Source: Streptomyces mashuensis
GTDB lineage: Bacteria; Actinomycetota; Actinomycetes; Streptomycetales; Streptomycetaceae
Reading direction: 5' to 3'
DNA length: 64,000 nt
Assembly (NCBI RefSeq): GCF_014654785.1
Contig: NZ_BNBD01000001.1
Location: 744,001 to 808,000, forward strand
Shown: one piece after another, positions 7,348-15,736 of the stretch
Layout of the letters: every line of letters starts with the position of its first letter
How positions within the stretch are numbered: position 1 is the stretch's first letter
Notes under the pieces: generated by a model
The model's input: only the letters and a program-made list of their open reading frames with translations
Told to the model about the DNA's origin: nothing
Databases searched by the model: none
Translations under genes and position numbers: made by a program

Positions 7348-8039
7348 CGGGGCGCCGCACAGCGACTGTGGTGGGCCTCACGGCCCTGGCCGGCTTCGCG
7401 TCGCTGGCCGGCATCGTCATCGCACGGGGTGGCGCCCCTCTGGCGGGGGACGGCCCCCTGCTCTCGTGGGCTGTCGGTCACCGCCCGGTCACGGCGGTGA
7501 CCGCGATACGGAGACTGACCGATACCGGGACAGGCGCGGTCCCCTACGTGCTGGCCGCCCTGGCGGGTGTCATCGCGGGGCGTACGAAGCGCCAGAAGGT
7601 GTACGCGGCCACCGCGAGCCTGCTGTGCCTGGGCGTGGGGCAGCTCCTGCGACGGGCGGTGCTGTACCTGATCGGCCGGTCCCGCCCGCCGGCCGCGGAG
7701 TGGGCGACGCACGCCTCAGGGTGGTCGTTCCCCTCCGGCCACGCCACCACGGCGGCCCTCACGGCCGCGCTGCTGATCACGGCCGTACTCCTGCGCTCGC
7801 CCCCTGGCCGCTTCCTCATCGCGACGGTCGTCGGATGCTGGGGTGTCGCGGTCGGACTGACGCGCGTCTACCTTGGGGTCCACTGGTTCAGCGACGTCGT
7901 CGGTGGCTGGCTCTTCGCTCTCACCTGGTATGCGGCGTGCGCTGTGGCGGCCGCCCGGTGGGTCCCTACGCTGACCGCCCCACATGCAAGGGCGGTCCGG
8001 GCCCGGGGGGGCGACGCGCCTCCTCGCGCGAACGTCTGA
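7344..8039 (+). CDS. PAP2-superfamily membrane phosphatase
   Basis: A 231-residue membrane protein whose GTG start overlaps the dedA stop (GTGA). Motifs: RRAVLYLIGRSRPP (first phosphatase motif), GWSFPSGHATT (PSGH) and TRVYLGVHWFSDV (SRX5HX3D variant). It likely hydrolyses a lipid phosphate or pyrophosphate. Coupling to DedA suggests a lipid-carrier recycling pair, and both would be under the BlaI-type operators at 6579-6615. An open frame extends far upstream of 7344 but lacks membrane-protein character there. Confidence 0.88.
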   Translation: MTGRRTATVVGLTALAGFASLAGIVIARGGAPLAGDGPLLSWAVGHRPVTAVTAIRRLTDTGTGAVPYVLAALAGVIAGRTKRQKVYAATASLLCLGVGQLLRRAVLYLIGRSRPPAAEWATHASGWSFPSGHATTAALTAALLITAVLLRSPPGRFLIATVVGCWGVAVGLTRVYLGVHWFSDVVGGWLFALTWYAACAVAAARWVPTLTAPHARAVRARGGDAPPRANV

Positions 8040-8048
8040 AGGAGCGGC

Positions 8049-8711
8049 GTGCAGCACACCATCCTGGTCGTGGAGGACGACCACGCCTTGCGGGACGCGC
8101 TATTGCGCGGCCTGCGCGAGGAGGGCTTCGCGACCCTGGCGGCACAGGACGGTGCCGGCGCGTTGCGGCTGGCCGGCGGTGCCGTCGACGCGGTCGTTCT
8201 GGACGTCGGACTGCCCGATGCGGACGGGCGTGACGTGTGCCAGGCGATGCGGGCCAACGGATTGCTCCTCCCGGTCATTTTCCTGACCGCCCATCACGGG
8301 CTGACGGACCGTCTCGGTGGGTTCTCCGCCGGCGGCGACGACTACCTGACCAAGCCCTTCCACCTCGCGGAACTGGCCGCCCGGCTGCGAGTCGCCCTCA
8401 AGAGAGCAGGGCGAGCCGCTCCGGCCCCGGCCGGGGACCTGGCGCTCGACCCAGCGCGGCACACGATGACCGTACGCGGCCGCGACACCGCCCTCACCCC
8501 CACCGAGTTCCGGCTCCTGGCCCTGCTGACGGCCTCCTGCGGGGACATCGTGCGCAGGCGCGAGCTGGTCCGGACGGGCTGGCCCCACGGTGCCCAGGTC
8601 AGCGAGAACACCCTGGACCAGTATCTGAGCCGGCTGCGACGCAAGCTACGGGAAGCGGGCAGCGACCTGACCATCCGTACCGCCAGGGGAATCGGGCACC
8701 GGCTGGCATGA
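8049..8711 (+). CDS. OmpR/PhoB-family response regulator
   Basis: A 220-residue two-domain regulator. The receiver domain has the acidic pair VVEDD at the N-terminus, the phosphoacceptor Asp in VVLDVGLPDADG (about residue 52) and the conserved Lys in YLTKPF (about residue 101). The C-terminal winged helix (about 130-220) includes LTPTEFRLLALL and SENTLDQYLSRLRRKL. GTG 8049 follows AAGGAG. It is coupled by ATGA overlap to the sensor kinase gene downstream. Targets are unknown. Confidence 0.93.
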   Translation: MQHTILVVEDDHALRDALLRGLREEGFATLAAQDGAGALRLAGGAVDAVVLDVGLPDADGRDVCQAMRANGLLLPVIFLTAHHGLTDRLGGFSAGGDDYLTKPFHLAELAARLRVALKRAGRAAPAPAGDLALDPARHTMTVRGRDTALTPTEFRLLALLTASCGDIVRRRELVRTGWPHGAQVSENTLDQYLSRLRRKLREAGSDLTIRTARGIGHRLA

Positions 8712-10081
8712 AGGCGTTCCTGCGGGCCATGTGGCCCTGCACCTTGCGCGGCCGTCTCTCACTGGTGGCACTCACGACGGCCGCGCTGGTGATGGTGGTC
8801 CTCACCGTGATGTTCAACACCGTCGTACGCGACCACCTGCAGCGCCAGGCCGACGACGAGCTGCGCACCCGCGCGGAGGCCGTGGCCACGACCGTGGACA
8901 CGAGCAGCGACACCGTACGGGTGCGGGAGACGGCGGACGACACACTCCTCGACACGAACGTGTGGATCTATGCCGGCCCGCGGCTGCTCGAACACCCCGC
9001 CTCTGCTCAGGCAGGCGGCAGCCTCTCCGTGACCGCCGCCCGCCTCGCCGCGCGCGGGACCCGGTGGTGCACCACTTTCGAAGGCAAGGGCCCCGTCCGC
9101 CTGTGCTCACGTCCCGTCGGCAAGACCCCTGCCGGCACGGCACCGGGCGCCGTCGTCGTCACCGCCCTGGACCTCTCCCCCTACCGGGCCTGGGCCGACA
9201 CTCTGCTCCTCGCCTCCCTTGCCCTGGGCACGGCGGTCCTCGCCTGCACCTACCTCCTCACCCGGCTCGCGGTCGGACGGGCTCTGGACCCGGTGCGGGT
9301 CATGACCGGCCAGGCCACCCGGTGGAGCGCCGCCGCCTCCGGCGAACGCTTCGGCGCCACCGCCCGCCCCGTCGAACTGGCACAGCTGGGTGCCTCCCTG
9401 GACGGACTCCTGGACCGCATCCGCGCGGTGCTGCGCCACGAACAGCTGCTCACCGGCGAGCTGTCACACGAACTGCGCACTCCGCTCGCGTGTATCACCG
9501 CCGAACTGGACTGGTGGCACGCCCGGCCGCGGTCGGCCGAGGAGACCCGGGCCATGCACGCCAGACTCGCGGAGGCCGCCCGGCGGATGCGGACGATCTG
9601 CGACACCCTTCTCGAGGAGGCGCGGGACAGTTCCCGGACCGTCTCCGGCATCACCACAGTCCTGCCGGTCCTGCGGCACCTCGCCGCCGAAGCCCCCGCC
9701 GCAGGCACGGCCACCGTGACGGTCAGCTGCCCCGAGACGCTGATGGCCGGCGTTCCCGCCGGCTTGCTGGAACGGATCGTCAGCCCCCTTCTCGACAATG
9801 CGTTGCGCTACGCCCTCTCTCGCGTCCTCGTCAAGGCGGAGCAGTGCCCCGAGGGCAGCGTGCGCGTCGAGCTTGTCGACGACGGCCCGGGCGTCCCGGA
9901 GTCCTTCACCGGTCAGCTGTTCAAGCCGGGCCGCCGCGCCGACCCCGGCGACGGCCACGGCGGAGCAGGACTCGGGCTGCCGCTCGCGCGACGCCTGGCC
10001 CGCTCCGCCGGCGGCGATGTGCGTCACGACGCCCGGCCCGCCCCGGGCGCCGTGTTCGTGATCAGTCTTCCCGCGGCGTGA
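8708..10081 (+). CDS. Sensor histidine kinase
   Basis: A 457-residue membrane kinase. It has a transmembrane helix near residues 15-38, an extracytoplasmic sensor of about 120 residues with two Cys (CTTF and LCSRP) that may form a disulfide, and a second helix near 160-184. A HAMP-like linker leads to the H-box GELSHELRTPL (His near residue 258), the N-box SPLLDNALRYAL, and the G-boxes DDGPGVPE and GGAGLGLPLARRLA. It phosphorylates the response regulator encoded immediately upstream (ATGA overlap). Its 3' end overlaps the convergent membrane-protein gene by 20 bp. Confidence 0.92.
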   Translation: MKAFLRAMWPCTLRGRLSLVALTTAALVMVVLTVMFNTVVRDHLQRQADDELRTRAEAVATTVDTSSDTVRVRETADDTLLDTNVWIYAGPRLLEHPASAQAGGSLSVTAARLAARGTRWCTTFEGKGPVRLCSRPVGKTPAGTAPGAVVVTALDLSPYRAWADTLLLASLALGTAVLACTYLLTRLAVGRALDPVRVMTGQATRWSAAASGERFGATARPVELAQLGASLDGLLDRIRAVLRHEQLLTGELSHELRTPLACITAELDWWHARPRSAEETRAMHARLAEAARRMRTICDTLLEEARDSSRTVSGITTVLPVLRHLAAEAPAAGTATVTVSCPETLMAGVPAGLLERIVSPLLDNALRYALSRVLVKAEQCPEGSVRVELVDDGPGVPESFTGQLFKPGRRADPGDGHGGAGLGLPLARRLARSAGGDVRHDARPAPGAVFVISLPAA

Positions 10082-10904
10082 GACGTTCGCGGTCGATCAC
10101 GTCGCGGCCCGTCACCGTCAGGAACACCACCAGGCCGGCGATGACGGCCAGGAACAGCCCGCTGGTGGCCACCGTGCCCAGTCCCAGGCCGCCGTCGGCG
10201 GTCGGCTGGGACAGGTAGTCGCCGACCGAGGCTCCCAGCGGCCGGGTCAGGACGTAGGCGATCCAGAAGCCCCACACCGCGTCCAGGCCCAGGGCGAAGT
10301 GCGCCACCGCGACAGCCGCGATCGCCGAGGCGAACAGAGCGGCCGAGAGCCAGTACCCCAGATCCATGCGCTCGGCGACCAGGTCCCCCGCCGCAGTGCC
10401 CAGGGCGAAGGTGAACAAGACCGCCAGCCAGTAGAAGCCCTCCCGCCGAGCGCTGTCCACGTGATGGATGGACAAGGTCCGCTCGCTGCGGTACCACACG
10501 GCGAACACTCCGAGGAGCGCGAGGGCGAACGCCCCGGTGCTGGCCTCCAACGGCACACCCAGGTTGTCGGTCAGGTTGTCGGTGATCAGCGTGCCGACGA
10601 CGCTGACGAGGGCCACGACGAGCCAGTAGAGACCGGGACGGTAGGCACGGGCCCTGAACTGCGCCACAAGCGCCGCCACCAGGAGCGCGCTCATCAGCAG
10701 CGACACACCGGTCAGCCCCAGGCCCATCCGGCCGTTGAGCAGATCCGCGGCGGTCTCACCGACCGTCGTGCACAGCACTTTGATCACCCAGAAGCAGAGC
10801 GTGACTTCGGGGACCTTGTTCAACAGCAGACGACGGCCGGCAGTCGTGCCGCGGGCGCCGGCCGCTGCCGGCGCCTCGGCGGCTTCGGAGATCTCAGGGG
10901 TCAT
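10062..10904 (-). CDS. COG4705-family membrane-anchored protein with internal repeats
   Basis: A 280-residue integral membrane protein of unknown function, recognised by the KVPEVTLCFWVIKVL-TTVGETAADLL beginning. About eight hydrophobic helices are visible. Four segments share a pattern of aromatic-Trp, a small-residue stretch, Gly, then Asp: FWVIKVLCTTVGETAADLL, YWLVVALVSVVGTLITDNL, FYWLAVLFTFALGTAAGDLV and FWIAYVLTRPLGASVGDYL, suggesting internal duplication. I start at ATG 10902-10904; ATG 10914-10916 and an upstream ATG are alternatives. In other actinobacteria such genes sit beside two-component systems, as here, where it converges on the kinase gene. Confidence 0.82.
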   Translation of the reverse strand: MTPEISEAAEAPAAAGARGTTAGRRLLLNKVPEVTLCFWVIKVLCTTVGETAADLLNGRMGLGLTGVSLLMSALLVAALVAQFRARAYRPGLYWLVVALVSVVGTLITDNLTDNLGVPLEASTGAFALALLGVFAVWYRSERTLSIHHVDSARREGFYWLAVLFTFALGTAAGDLVAERMDLGYWLSAALFASAIAAVAVAHFALGLDAVWGFWIAYVLTRPLGASVGDYLSQPTADGGLGLGTVATSGLFLAVIAGLVVFLTVTGRDVIDRERLTPRED

Positions 10905-11195
10905 GGCGCAGACCATGCCATCGCCAACCTGAACGCATCCTGACCAAAAGGGCCCGGCGCGATACCGCATGGCCGGGTTCCGGTACGCCACGCTTCGTGC
11001 GCCTGTTCATCCGCGAGAGTGGTGCTGCACCGCCGGCTCATGTCCTGGGTCAGGACCGGTGGGTGCGGGACTCTGCTGCTGTGGAGGACGCATGAAGGCG
11101 GTGGTGGCAGCCGTGGCGAGGATCAACACGGCTGCGGCAGGCGTTCCGGGCACCTTGCCGCGCGGGCCCACCGCTGCCCCGTCTCGCGGCCTGAC

Positions 11196-11672
11196 TCATC
11201 CGACCTGCCGGCCGGTCACGTCGCCGCCCGGGTCGTCGGCCAGCACCACAGTCGCCTTGATCCGCTTGCCCACCGGCTCGCGGTGCATCTCGAAACTCCG
11301 GCAGACGGCCATCACGATCTCCAGCCCGTGCTGGCCCACCCGCCCGGGGTCGGTCGGTCTGGCGGCCGGCAACACCGGATCGCTGTCCCACACCGTCACC
11401 TCCACGGCACCGTCACTGACCTCCAGCGTCAGTAGACACGGCCCTGGAGCGTATTTCCGGGCGTTCGTCACCAGCTCGCTCACCACCAGCTGGACCATGC
11501 CCATCGCACGGCCCGACACCGGAAGCCCGTGCACCGCCTGCACATCCGCCAGGAAGGACCGGGCCAGGGCACGGGCCTCGGCGATCTCCTCGCTGCCCCC
11601 GAACGCAGCGGACACCGAGAGCAGCCCCCTGATCAGAAGCTTCTCGTCCTCGCCCTCTTCGGTCTGGTCCAT
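11196..11672 (-). CDS. ATP-binding protein, anti-sigma/serine kinase (RsbW-like HATPase_c)
   Basis: A 158-residue single-domain GHKL protein. The N-box VSELVTNARKYAPG (near residues 65-78), the G1-like WDSDPVLP and the G2-like GRVGQHGLEIV identify the actinobacterial RsbW/SpoIIAB-like group. Such proteins bind alternative sigma factors or anti-anti-sigma factors as switch kinases. No sigma factor or STAS-domain partner is adjacent, which is common for orphan copies in Streptomyces. Confidence 0.83.
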   Translation of the reverse strand: MDQTEEGEDEKLLIRGLLSVSAAFGGSEEIAEARALARSFLADVQAVHGLPVSGRAMGMVQLVVSELVTNARKYAPGPCLLTLEVSDGAVEVTVWDSDPVLPAARPTDPGRVGQHGLEIVMAVCRSFEMHREPVGKRIKATVVLADDPGGDVTGRQVG

Positions 11673-11890
11673 GCGGGCCCCGTCTCATACCCCGAGCATC
11701 ACACCTGATGCACACCGTTTGCCCCCGTACACGGACCGCAGGCGCACACAAACGGGTGATCAATGAATCGGTCAAAATTGCATCGCGGCCGGTCCGTCAG
11801 GCCGGGACAGGCACTCCATGATCGTGGGACGCCCTCCCCAATGACGGTGGGAGAGTTCTTCCCTTCAAGTAACAGCGTGTAGGGGGCGGT

Positions 11891-12253
11891 ATGGGCAGGA
11901 TTCCTCCGCTGACGGGCGTCAAGGAACTCGTGACCGTGCTGGACGGGCTCGTCGGGCGGCCTGTGGGCCGGCGGGTGCTGCCGGCGGTCGTCCTCGAAGG
12001 GAACCACGAGCGGGGCGCCGCTTTCGTCACCGGTTACCGTGACCGGCTGCGTGACGCGAGCGGGGCAGCGCTGGCTCCGCATGCGCTGCTCGGGGAGGCG
12101 CTTGTGGAGCAGGCGCAGCGGTCCGTCGAGCCCGACGTCGTGCTGCTCGACGAGCTGACCCGGCAGCTGGAACAGACCATGCCTGCGGCCGCCGGTGCGG
12201 CGCGCGCCCAGCGCCGTACGCTGGCCGAGAAGCTCTGCGTGGCCTGGGAGTAG
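11891..12253 (+). CDS. Hypothetical protein (possible truncated gene)
   Basis: A 120-residue ORF starting with ATG after a weak ribosome site (GGGGGCGGT). The product is rich in Leu, Arg and Ala and includes VLEGNHERGAAF. I do not recognise the family. Codon third-position bias is consistent with coding. It may be the surviving N-terminal part of a larger protein, since the 120 bp between it and the carbonic anhydrase gene contain a second short coding-like frame starting at 12257. Confidence 0.5.
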   Translation: MGRIPPLTGVKELVTVLDGLVGRPVGRRVLPAVVLEGNHERGAAFVTGYRDRLRDASGAALAPHALLGEALVEQAQRSVEPDVVLLDELTRQLEQTMPAAAGAARAQRRTLAEKLCVAWE

Positions 12254-12377
12254 GACATGCCCGGTCTGAAGGGGCTGCGGTCCTTCATCAGCACGGCATC
12301 TCTCGCCCATGGGGCAGGGAGCCGGTTGTGCCGGGTACCTGGGCGGGAGCCGAGACCCAGGCCGGTAACCTGCGGTT

Positions 12378-13022
12378 ATGACCGAGGTCCAGATTGCGAC
12401 ACCACGCGACGCCTACGAAATGCTGCTGGCGGGCAACCAGCGGTTCGTGACGGGTACGCCGGAGCACCCGAACCAGGATGCCGCTCGCCGCACCGAGGTG
12501 GCGCCGGCCCAGAGCCCTTTCGCCGTACTCTTCGGCTGCTCCGACTCGCGCCTGGCGGCCGAGATCATCTTCGACCGTGGGCTGGGCGATCTGTTCGTCG
12601 TGCGCACCGCCGGGCACGTCATGGGGCCGGAGGTGCTGGGCAGCATCGAGTACGGGGTGAGCGTGCTCGGCGCGCCCCTGGTCGTGGTGCTCGGCCACGA
12701 CGCGTGCGGCGCGGTCGCGGCGACCCGCTCCGCCGTTGAGGACGGCACGACGGCCGGCGGCTACGTGCGGGATGTGATCGAACGGGTGACGCCGAGCGTG
12801 CTGGCAGTCCGCGCCGCCGGGCGCACGGAAGACCAGGACTTCATTGCCGAACACATACGGCACACCGTCGACCTGCTGCTGGACCGCTCCCGTGTCCTCG
12901 CGGAGGCGGTGGACGCCAGGCGCGCCGCGGTGGTGGGGCTGTCATACCGGCTGGCTGACGGGACCGCTCAGCTGGTGACCGTCCGCGGCCTCGACGACGT
13001 AGCGGCCGACCTGGCCTCGTGA
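12378..13022 (+). CDS. Beta-class carbonic anhydrase
   Basis: A 214-residue enzyme interconverting CO2 and bicarbonate. The zinc ligands and dyad are visible: Cys with Asp-Arg in FGCSDSR (near residue 55), and His and Cys in LGHDACGAV (near residues 108-111). The segments AGNQRFV at the N-terminus and RTAGH/EVLGSIEYGV are typical of the family. The ATG at 12378 follows directly after a short intergenic region with no strong ribosome site (GGTAACCTGCGGTT), so the transcript may be nearly leaderless. It converges with the Sua5-like gene. Confidence 0.94.
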   Translation: MTEVQIATPRDAYEMLLAGNQRFVTGTPEHPNQDAARRTEVAPAQSPFAVLFGCSDSRLAAEIIFDRGLGDLFVVRTAGHVMGPEVLGSIEYGVSVLGAPLVVVLGHDACGAVAATRSAVEDGTTAGGYVRDVIERVTPSVLAVRAAGRTEDQDFIAEHIRHTVDLLLDRSRVLAEAVDARRAAVVGLSYRLADGTAQLVTVRGLDDVAADLAS

Positions 13023-13033
13023 CGGGGCGGAGC

Positions 13034-13678
13034 TCAGCGTTCCCGAAGACCGGGTACGACCGTGCGGAGCTGGTCGGCGCCGATCGCGCCCGCTCGCAGC
13101 AGGACGGGAACGTCGCTGCTGACGTCCACGATCGAAGACGGCACGGCGGCCGGCGTGGGGCCCGCGTCCAGGTAGACGGCCACGGCATCGCCCAGCATGC
13201 GCTGGGCGGCGTCGCAGTCCTGCGGCGAGGGGTGCCCGGTCAGGTTGGCGCTGGAGACGGCGAGTGGCCCGGTGGCGGCGAGCAGGTCAAGGGCGACCGG
13301 ATGCGCGGGCATGCGCACGGCCACCGTGCCGTGGGTCTCGCCGAGGTCCCATTCCAGCGACGGCTTGTGGCGCGCGACGACGGTCAGCCCGCCTGGCCAG
13401 AAGGCGTCCACCAACTGCCTCGCCTGCTCCGGCAGGTCGTCGACCAGGCCCTCCAGGTCACCGGGGGAGCCGACGAGCACGGGCGAGGGCATGTTCCGCC
13501 CTCGCCCCTTGGCATCCAGCAGGCGCCTGACCGCCGCCGGGCTGAAGGCTTCCGCGCCCACTCCGTAGACCGTGTCGGTGGGCAGCACGACAAGCTTCCC
13601 GCCGCGCGCGGCATCTGCTGCTTCGCGCAGTCCGGCGGCGCGCTCGGACGCATCCGAGCAGCTGAAACGACGCGCCAT
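13034..13678 (-). CDS. Sua5/YciO/YrdC-family L-threonylcarbamoyladenylate synthase
   Basis: A 214-residue protein of the YrdC fold, which makes threonylcarbamoyl-AMP for the tRNA t6A37 modification. Family motifs: LVVLPTDTVYGVGAEAF, the KGRGRNMPSPVLV nucleotide-binding stretch, FWPGGLTVV, VAVRMPAHPVAL and PLAVSSANLTGHPSP. I start at ATG 13676-13678, with GGAG 8 bases upstream; an upstream GTG would add 14 residues. Streptomyces carry a canonical sua5 near prfA/hemK. This one stands alone next to carbonic anhydrase, so it may be a paralogue. Confidence 0.88.
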   Translation of the reverse strand: MARRFSCSDASERAAGLREAADAARGGKLVVLPTDTVYGVGAEAFSPAAVRRLLDAKGRGRNMPSPVLVGSPGDLEGLVDDLPEQARQLVDAFWPGGLTVVARHKPSLEWDLGETHGTVAVRMPAHPVALDLLAATGPLAVSSANLTGHPSPQDCDAAQRMLGDAVAVYLDAGPTPAAVPSSIVDVSSDVPVLLRAGAIGADQLRTVVPGLRER

Positions 13679-13739
13679 CTTTGTTCTCCAGCCGAGCGGG
13701 CACCGCCCCGCACTCACCATCAGGTTCGATCCGCCGCCA

Positions 13740-14071
13740 AGACGGCGGCGGTGGTCAGCCTACTCGGTTCCGTCCGCCCGCTGCTGCCCACTGCGGCCGT
13801 GACCGCCGTCGCCGTCTGATGAACATGTTCGAGCGGTAGCGGGGGACCGTCCGAAAGAGGCAGTTGCCGGTTCGGACAGGCCTTGTCGAAGCCGGAATCG
13901 GCCTCGTGGCCGCGCTGCCTGCTGGCGAAGGGTGCGCGCTGTTTACGCGCTCGTTCAAGTAGTCTCGTCGTTCCTGGGGATGTGGCTAGTGTGGACGGGC
14001 AACCCGTTCGACCGCATGCACTGGGCGGTTCCATGGCCGCATAAGGACTGCAAGGCACTGGCTCGCAGGAC
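13740..14071. other. Gene-free stretch before pseudogene and IS701
   Basis: About 330 bp with no coherent frame. It is bounded by the Sua5-like promoter on the left and a decayed gene on the right. I see no RNA gene or repeat. Confidence 0.4.
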
Positions 14072-14332
14072 AGCAGCGGAGTCGAACTGCTGGCTGAGCT
14101 GGTCAAGGCGGGCTTCGCCCCGCGGTCCCCCCCCGCAAGCCTGCGCGAGGCCACCTGGGGCGACCTCGCGTAGTGGGCCGAGGAAGCGGTCCGCAACCCG
14201 CGGTTGGGTCGTCTACCGGAGCGACACCTCCAGATGCCGGCCGAAGTCCAGCGGCGGCTCCGCGCACTCATGCCGGAGCGGGACCGCGCCACGCTTCTGT
14301 TCGAGCTCGGACCGACCGGTTCCCGGCACTAG
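14072..14332 (+). pseudogene. Remnant of a conserved hypothetical gene with in-frame stop
   Basis: One frame reads coherently for about 86 codons: SSGVELLAELVKAGFAPR, then SLREATWGDLA, a TAG stop near residue 34, and then WAEEAVRNPRLGRLPERH and VQRRLRALMPERDRATLLFELG. Its final TAG lies in the CTAG that serves as the IS701 target duplication. The family is not recognised. The internal stop and absence of a start mark it as decayed. Confidence 0.55.
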
Positions 14333-14350
14333 TAGTGCTTTGTTAGGTGG
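14333..14350 (+). repeat. IS701 left terminal inverted repeat
   Basis: TAGTGCTTTGTTAGGTGG is identical to the reverse complement of 15697-15714 and is preceded by the target-duplication copy CTAG. Confidence 0.9.
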
Positions 14351-14388
14351 CCCTTGTCGTGGTGGGTGGGCGGTAGTTCGCTGGCTGT

Positions 14389-15597
14389 ATGAGGGCTGGG
14401 GAGCTTGCCGCGGTGCGGGGCCGGTTAGAGGAGTTCGTGTCGGATGTGTTCGCGCCGTTGGTGCGGCGGGATCAGCGGGCGAAGGGCGGGTTGTATCTGC
14501 GGGGGCTGCTGCTGGACGGCCGCAGGAAGTCGATGCAGCCGATGGCTGAGCGGCTTGGTGTCGATCATCAGCAGCTGCAGCAGTTCATGACGTCTTCGAC
14601 CTGGCAGGTCGAGCAGGTGCGGGCCCGGCTGGCGTGGAGGGCTGTGGCCGTGGTCCGGCCGCAGGTATGGGTGGTGGACGACACCGGTTTCCCCAAGGAC
14701 GGCCGTTTCTCGCCCGGGGTCGCCCGGCAGTACTCCGGCACTTTGGGCAAGGTCGGCAACTGCCAGATCGGTGTCAGCGTCCATGCCGCCTCCGGGGAGG
14801 CCTCGTGCCCGCTGTCCTGGCGCCTGTTCCTGCCCGCTGCCTGGGACGGTCCCGACGCGCAGGTCCGCAGGCAGGCCTGCCGGATCCCCGGCAGCGAGCG
14901 TCACCGGGCCAAGTGGCAGCTGGCCCTGGACATGCTCGACGAACTCGCCGGCTGCGGGCTGCGGCCTGCTGTCCTGGTCGCGGACACCGGCTACGGCGCG
15001 AACGCCGATTTCCGTCACGGTCTGGACGAACGCGGCCTGGCCTGGGTACTCCAGGTCAAGGGCGAGATGACCGCCCACGGCCAGGACGCGGTGCCGCACC
15101 AGCCTGAATACGGCGGGCTCGGCCCCAGGCCACTGCCCCGCTATCGCACCCGGCCGGTGTCATTGCGCGAGCATGTGCTGGCCGCAGGTCGCAGCCGTGG
15201 GCGGACCGTGACCTGGCGCAAGGGATCGAAAGCGGCAATGAGCTCGCATTTCGTGTTCCTGCGCGTCCGGCTCGCGGGCCGTCGCCCGAAGCCGGCTGCC
15301 GACGGCACCATCCCCTTGTCCTGGCTGATCGCCCAATGGCCCGAGGGCGAAAGCGAACCAGTGAAGTACTGGATCTCGAACCTGCCGGCCGACCTCCCCG
15401 CCAAGGATCTGATCCGTCTGGCGAAAGCCCGGTGGCGGATCGAGCATGACTACCGCGAGCTGAAAACAGCCCTGGGCCTGGACCACTTCGAGGGCCGCTC
15501 GTTCGCCGGCTGGCACCGGCACGTCACCCTCGTCACTGCCGCCCATCTGTTCCTGACCGAACAGCGGACACACCCAAAAGCCCCTGCCAGGGCCTGA
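14389..15597 (+). CDS. IS701-family DDE transposase
   Basis: A 402-residue transposase. It shows the IS701/RNase-H-like DDE pattern: VWVVDDTGFPKDG (first Asp near residue 101), VLVADTGYGANADF (second Asp near 200) and KARWRIEHDYRELKTALGLDHFEGR (Glu near 345). It excises and reinserts the element. The frame stops at 15595-15597, but the -1 frame continues coherently (LTLYQALDLLQQLIATWTG, then a CPTC motif) to a TAA at 15702-15704 inside the right repeat. The full-length family member probably includes this tail, so this copy is either frameshifted or depends on frameshifting. Confidence 0.9.
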   Translation: MRAGELAAVRGRLEEFVSDVFAPLVRRDQRAKGGLYLRGLLLDGRRKSMQPMAERLGVDHQQLQQFMTSSTWQVEQVRARLAWRAVAVVRPQVWVVDDTGFPKDGRFSPGVARQYSGTLGKVGNCQIGVSVHAASGEASCPLSWRLFLPAAWDGPDAQVRRQACRIPGSERHRAKWQLALDMLDELAGCGLRPAVLVADTGYGANADFRHGLDERGLAWVLQVKGEMTAHGQDAVPHQPEYGGLGPRPLPRYRTRPVSLREHVLAAGRSRGRTVTWRKGSKAAMSSHFVFLRVRLAGRRPKPAADGTIPLSWLIAQWPEGESEPVKYWISNLPADLPAKDLIRLAKARWRIEHDYRELKTALGLDHFEGRSFAGWHRHVTLVTAAHLFLTEQRTHPKAPARA

Positions 15598-15696
15598 CCC
15601 TCTACCAGGCCCTGGACCTCCTCCAGCAGCTCATCGCCACCTGGACCGGAACCTGCCCCACCTGCCGACAGACCGTCCCATGGCAGCCCTACGACA

Positions 15697-15714
15697 CCAC
15701 CTAACAAAGCACTA
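15697..15714 (-). repeat. IS701 right terminal inverted repeat
   Basis: Exact reverse complement of 14333-14350, followed by CTAG. It overlaps the end of the -1-frame C-terminal extension of the transposase. Confidence 0.9.
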
Positions 15715-15717
15715 CTA

Positions 15718-15736
15718 GGCCATGTCTCTCCGATCA
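15718..15736 (+). repeat. IS5 element terminal inverted repeat, left
   Basis: GGCCATGTCTCTCCGATCA pairs with 16674-16692 at 17 of 19 positions. Its first G is also the last base of the CTAG duplication of the adjoining IS701. Confidence 0.8.

Larger units (their letters stand above)
14333..15714 (+). mobile_element. IS701-family insertion sequence
   Basis: A 1382-bp element bounded by perfect 18-bp terminal inverted repeats (TAGTGCTTTGTTAGGTGG at 14333-14350 and its complement at 15697-15714). It is flanked by CTAG on both sides (14329-14332 and 15715-15718), matching the 4-bp CTAG-type target duplication known for IS701. It carries one transposase gene. The right copy of CTAG runs into the terminal repeat of the neighbouring IS5 element, so it landed exactly at that boundary. 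Confidence 0.92.

Noticed and set aside
8237..8707. An N-terminal extension of the histidine kinase
   Set aside because: The open frame is long only because it is a shadow of the response-regulator gene. The ATG at 8708 overlaps the regulator stop and precedes the first membrane helix.
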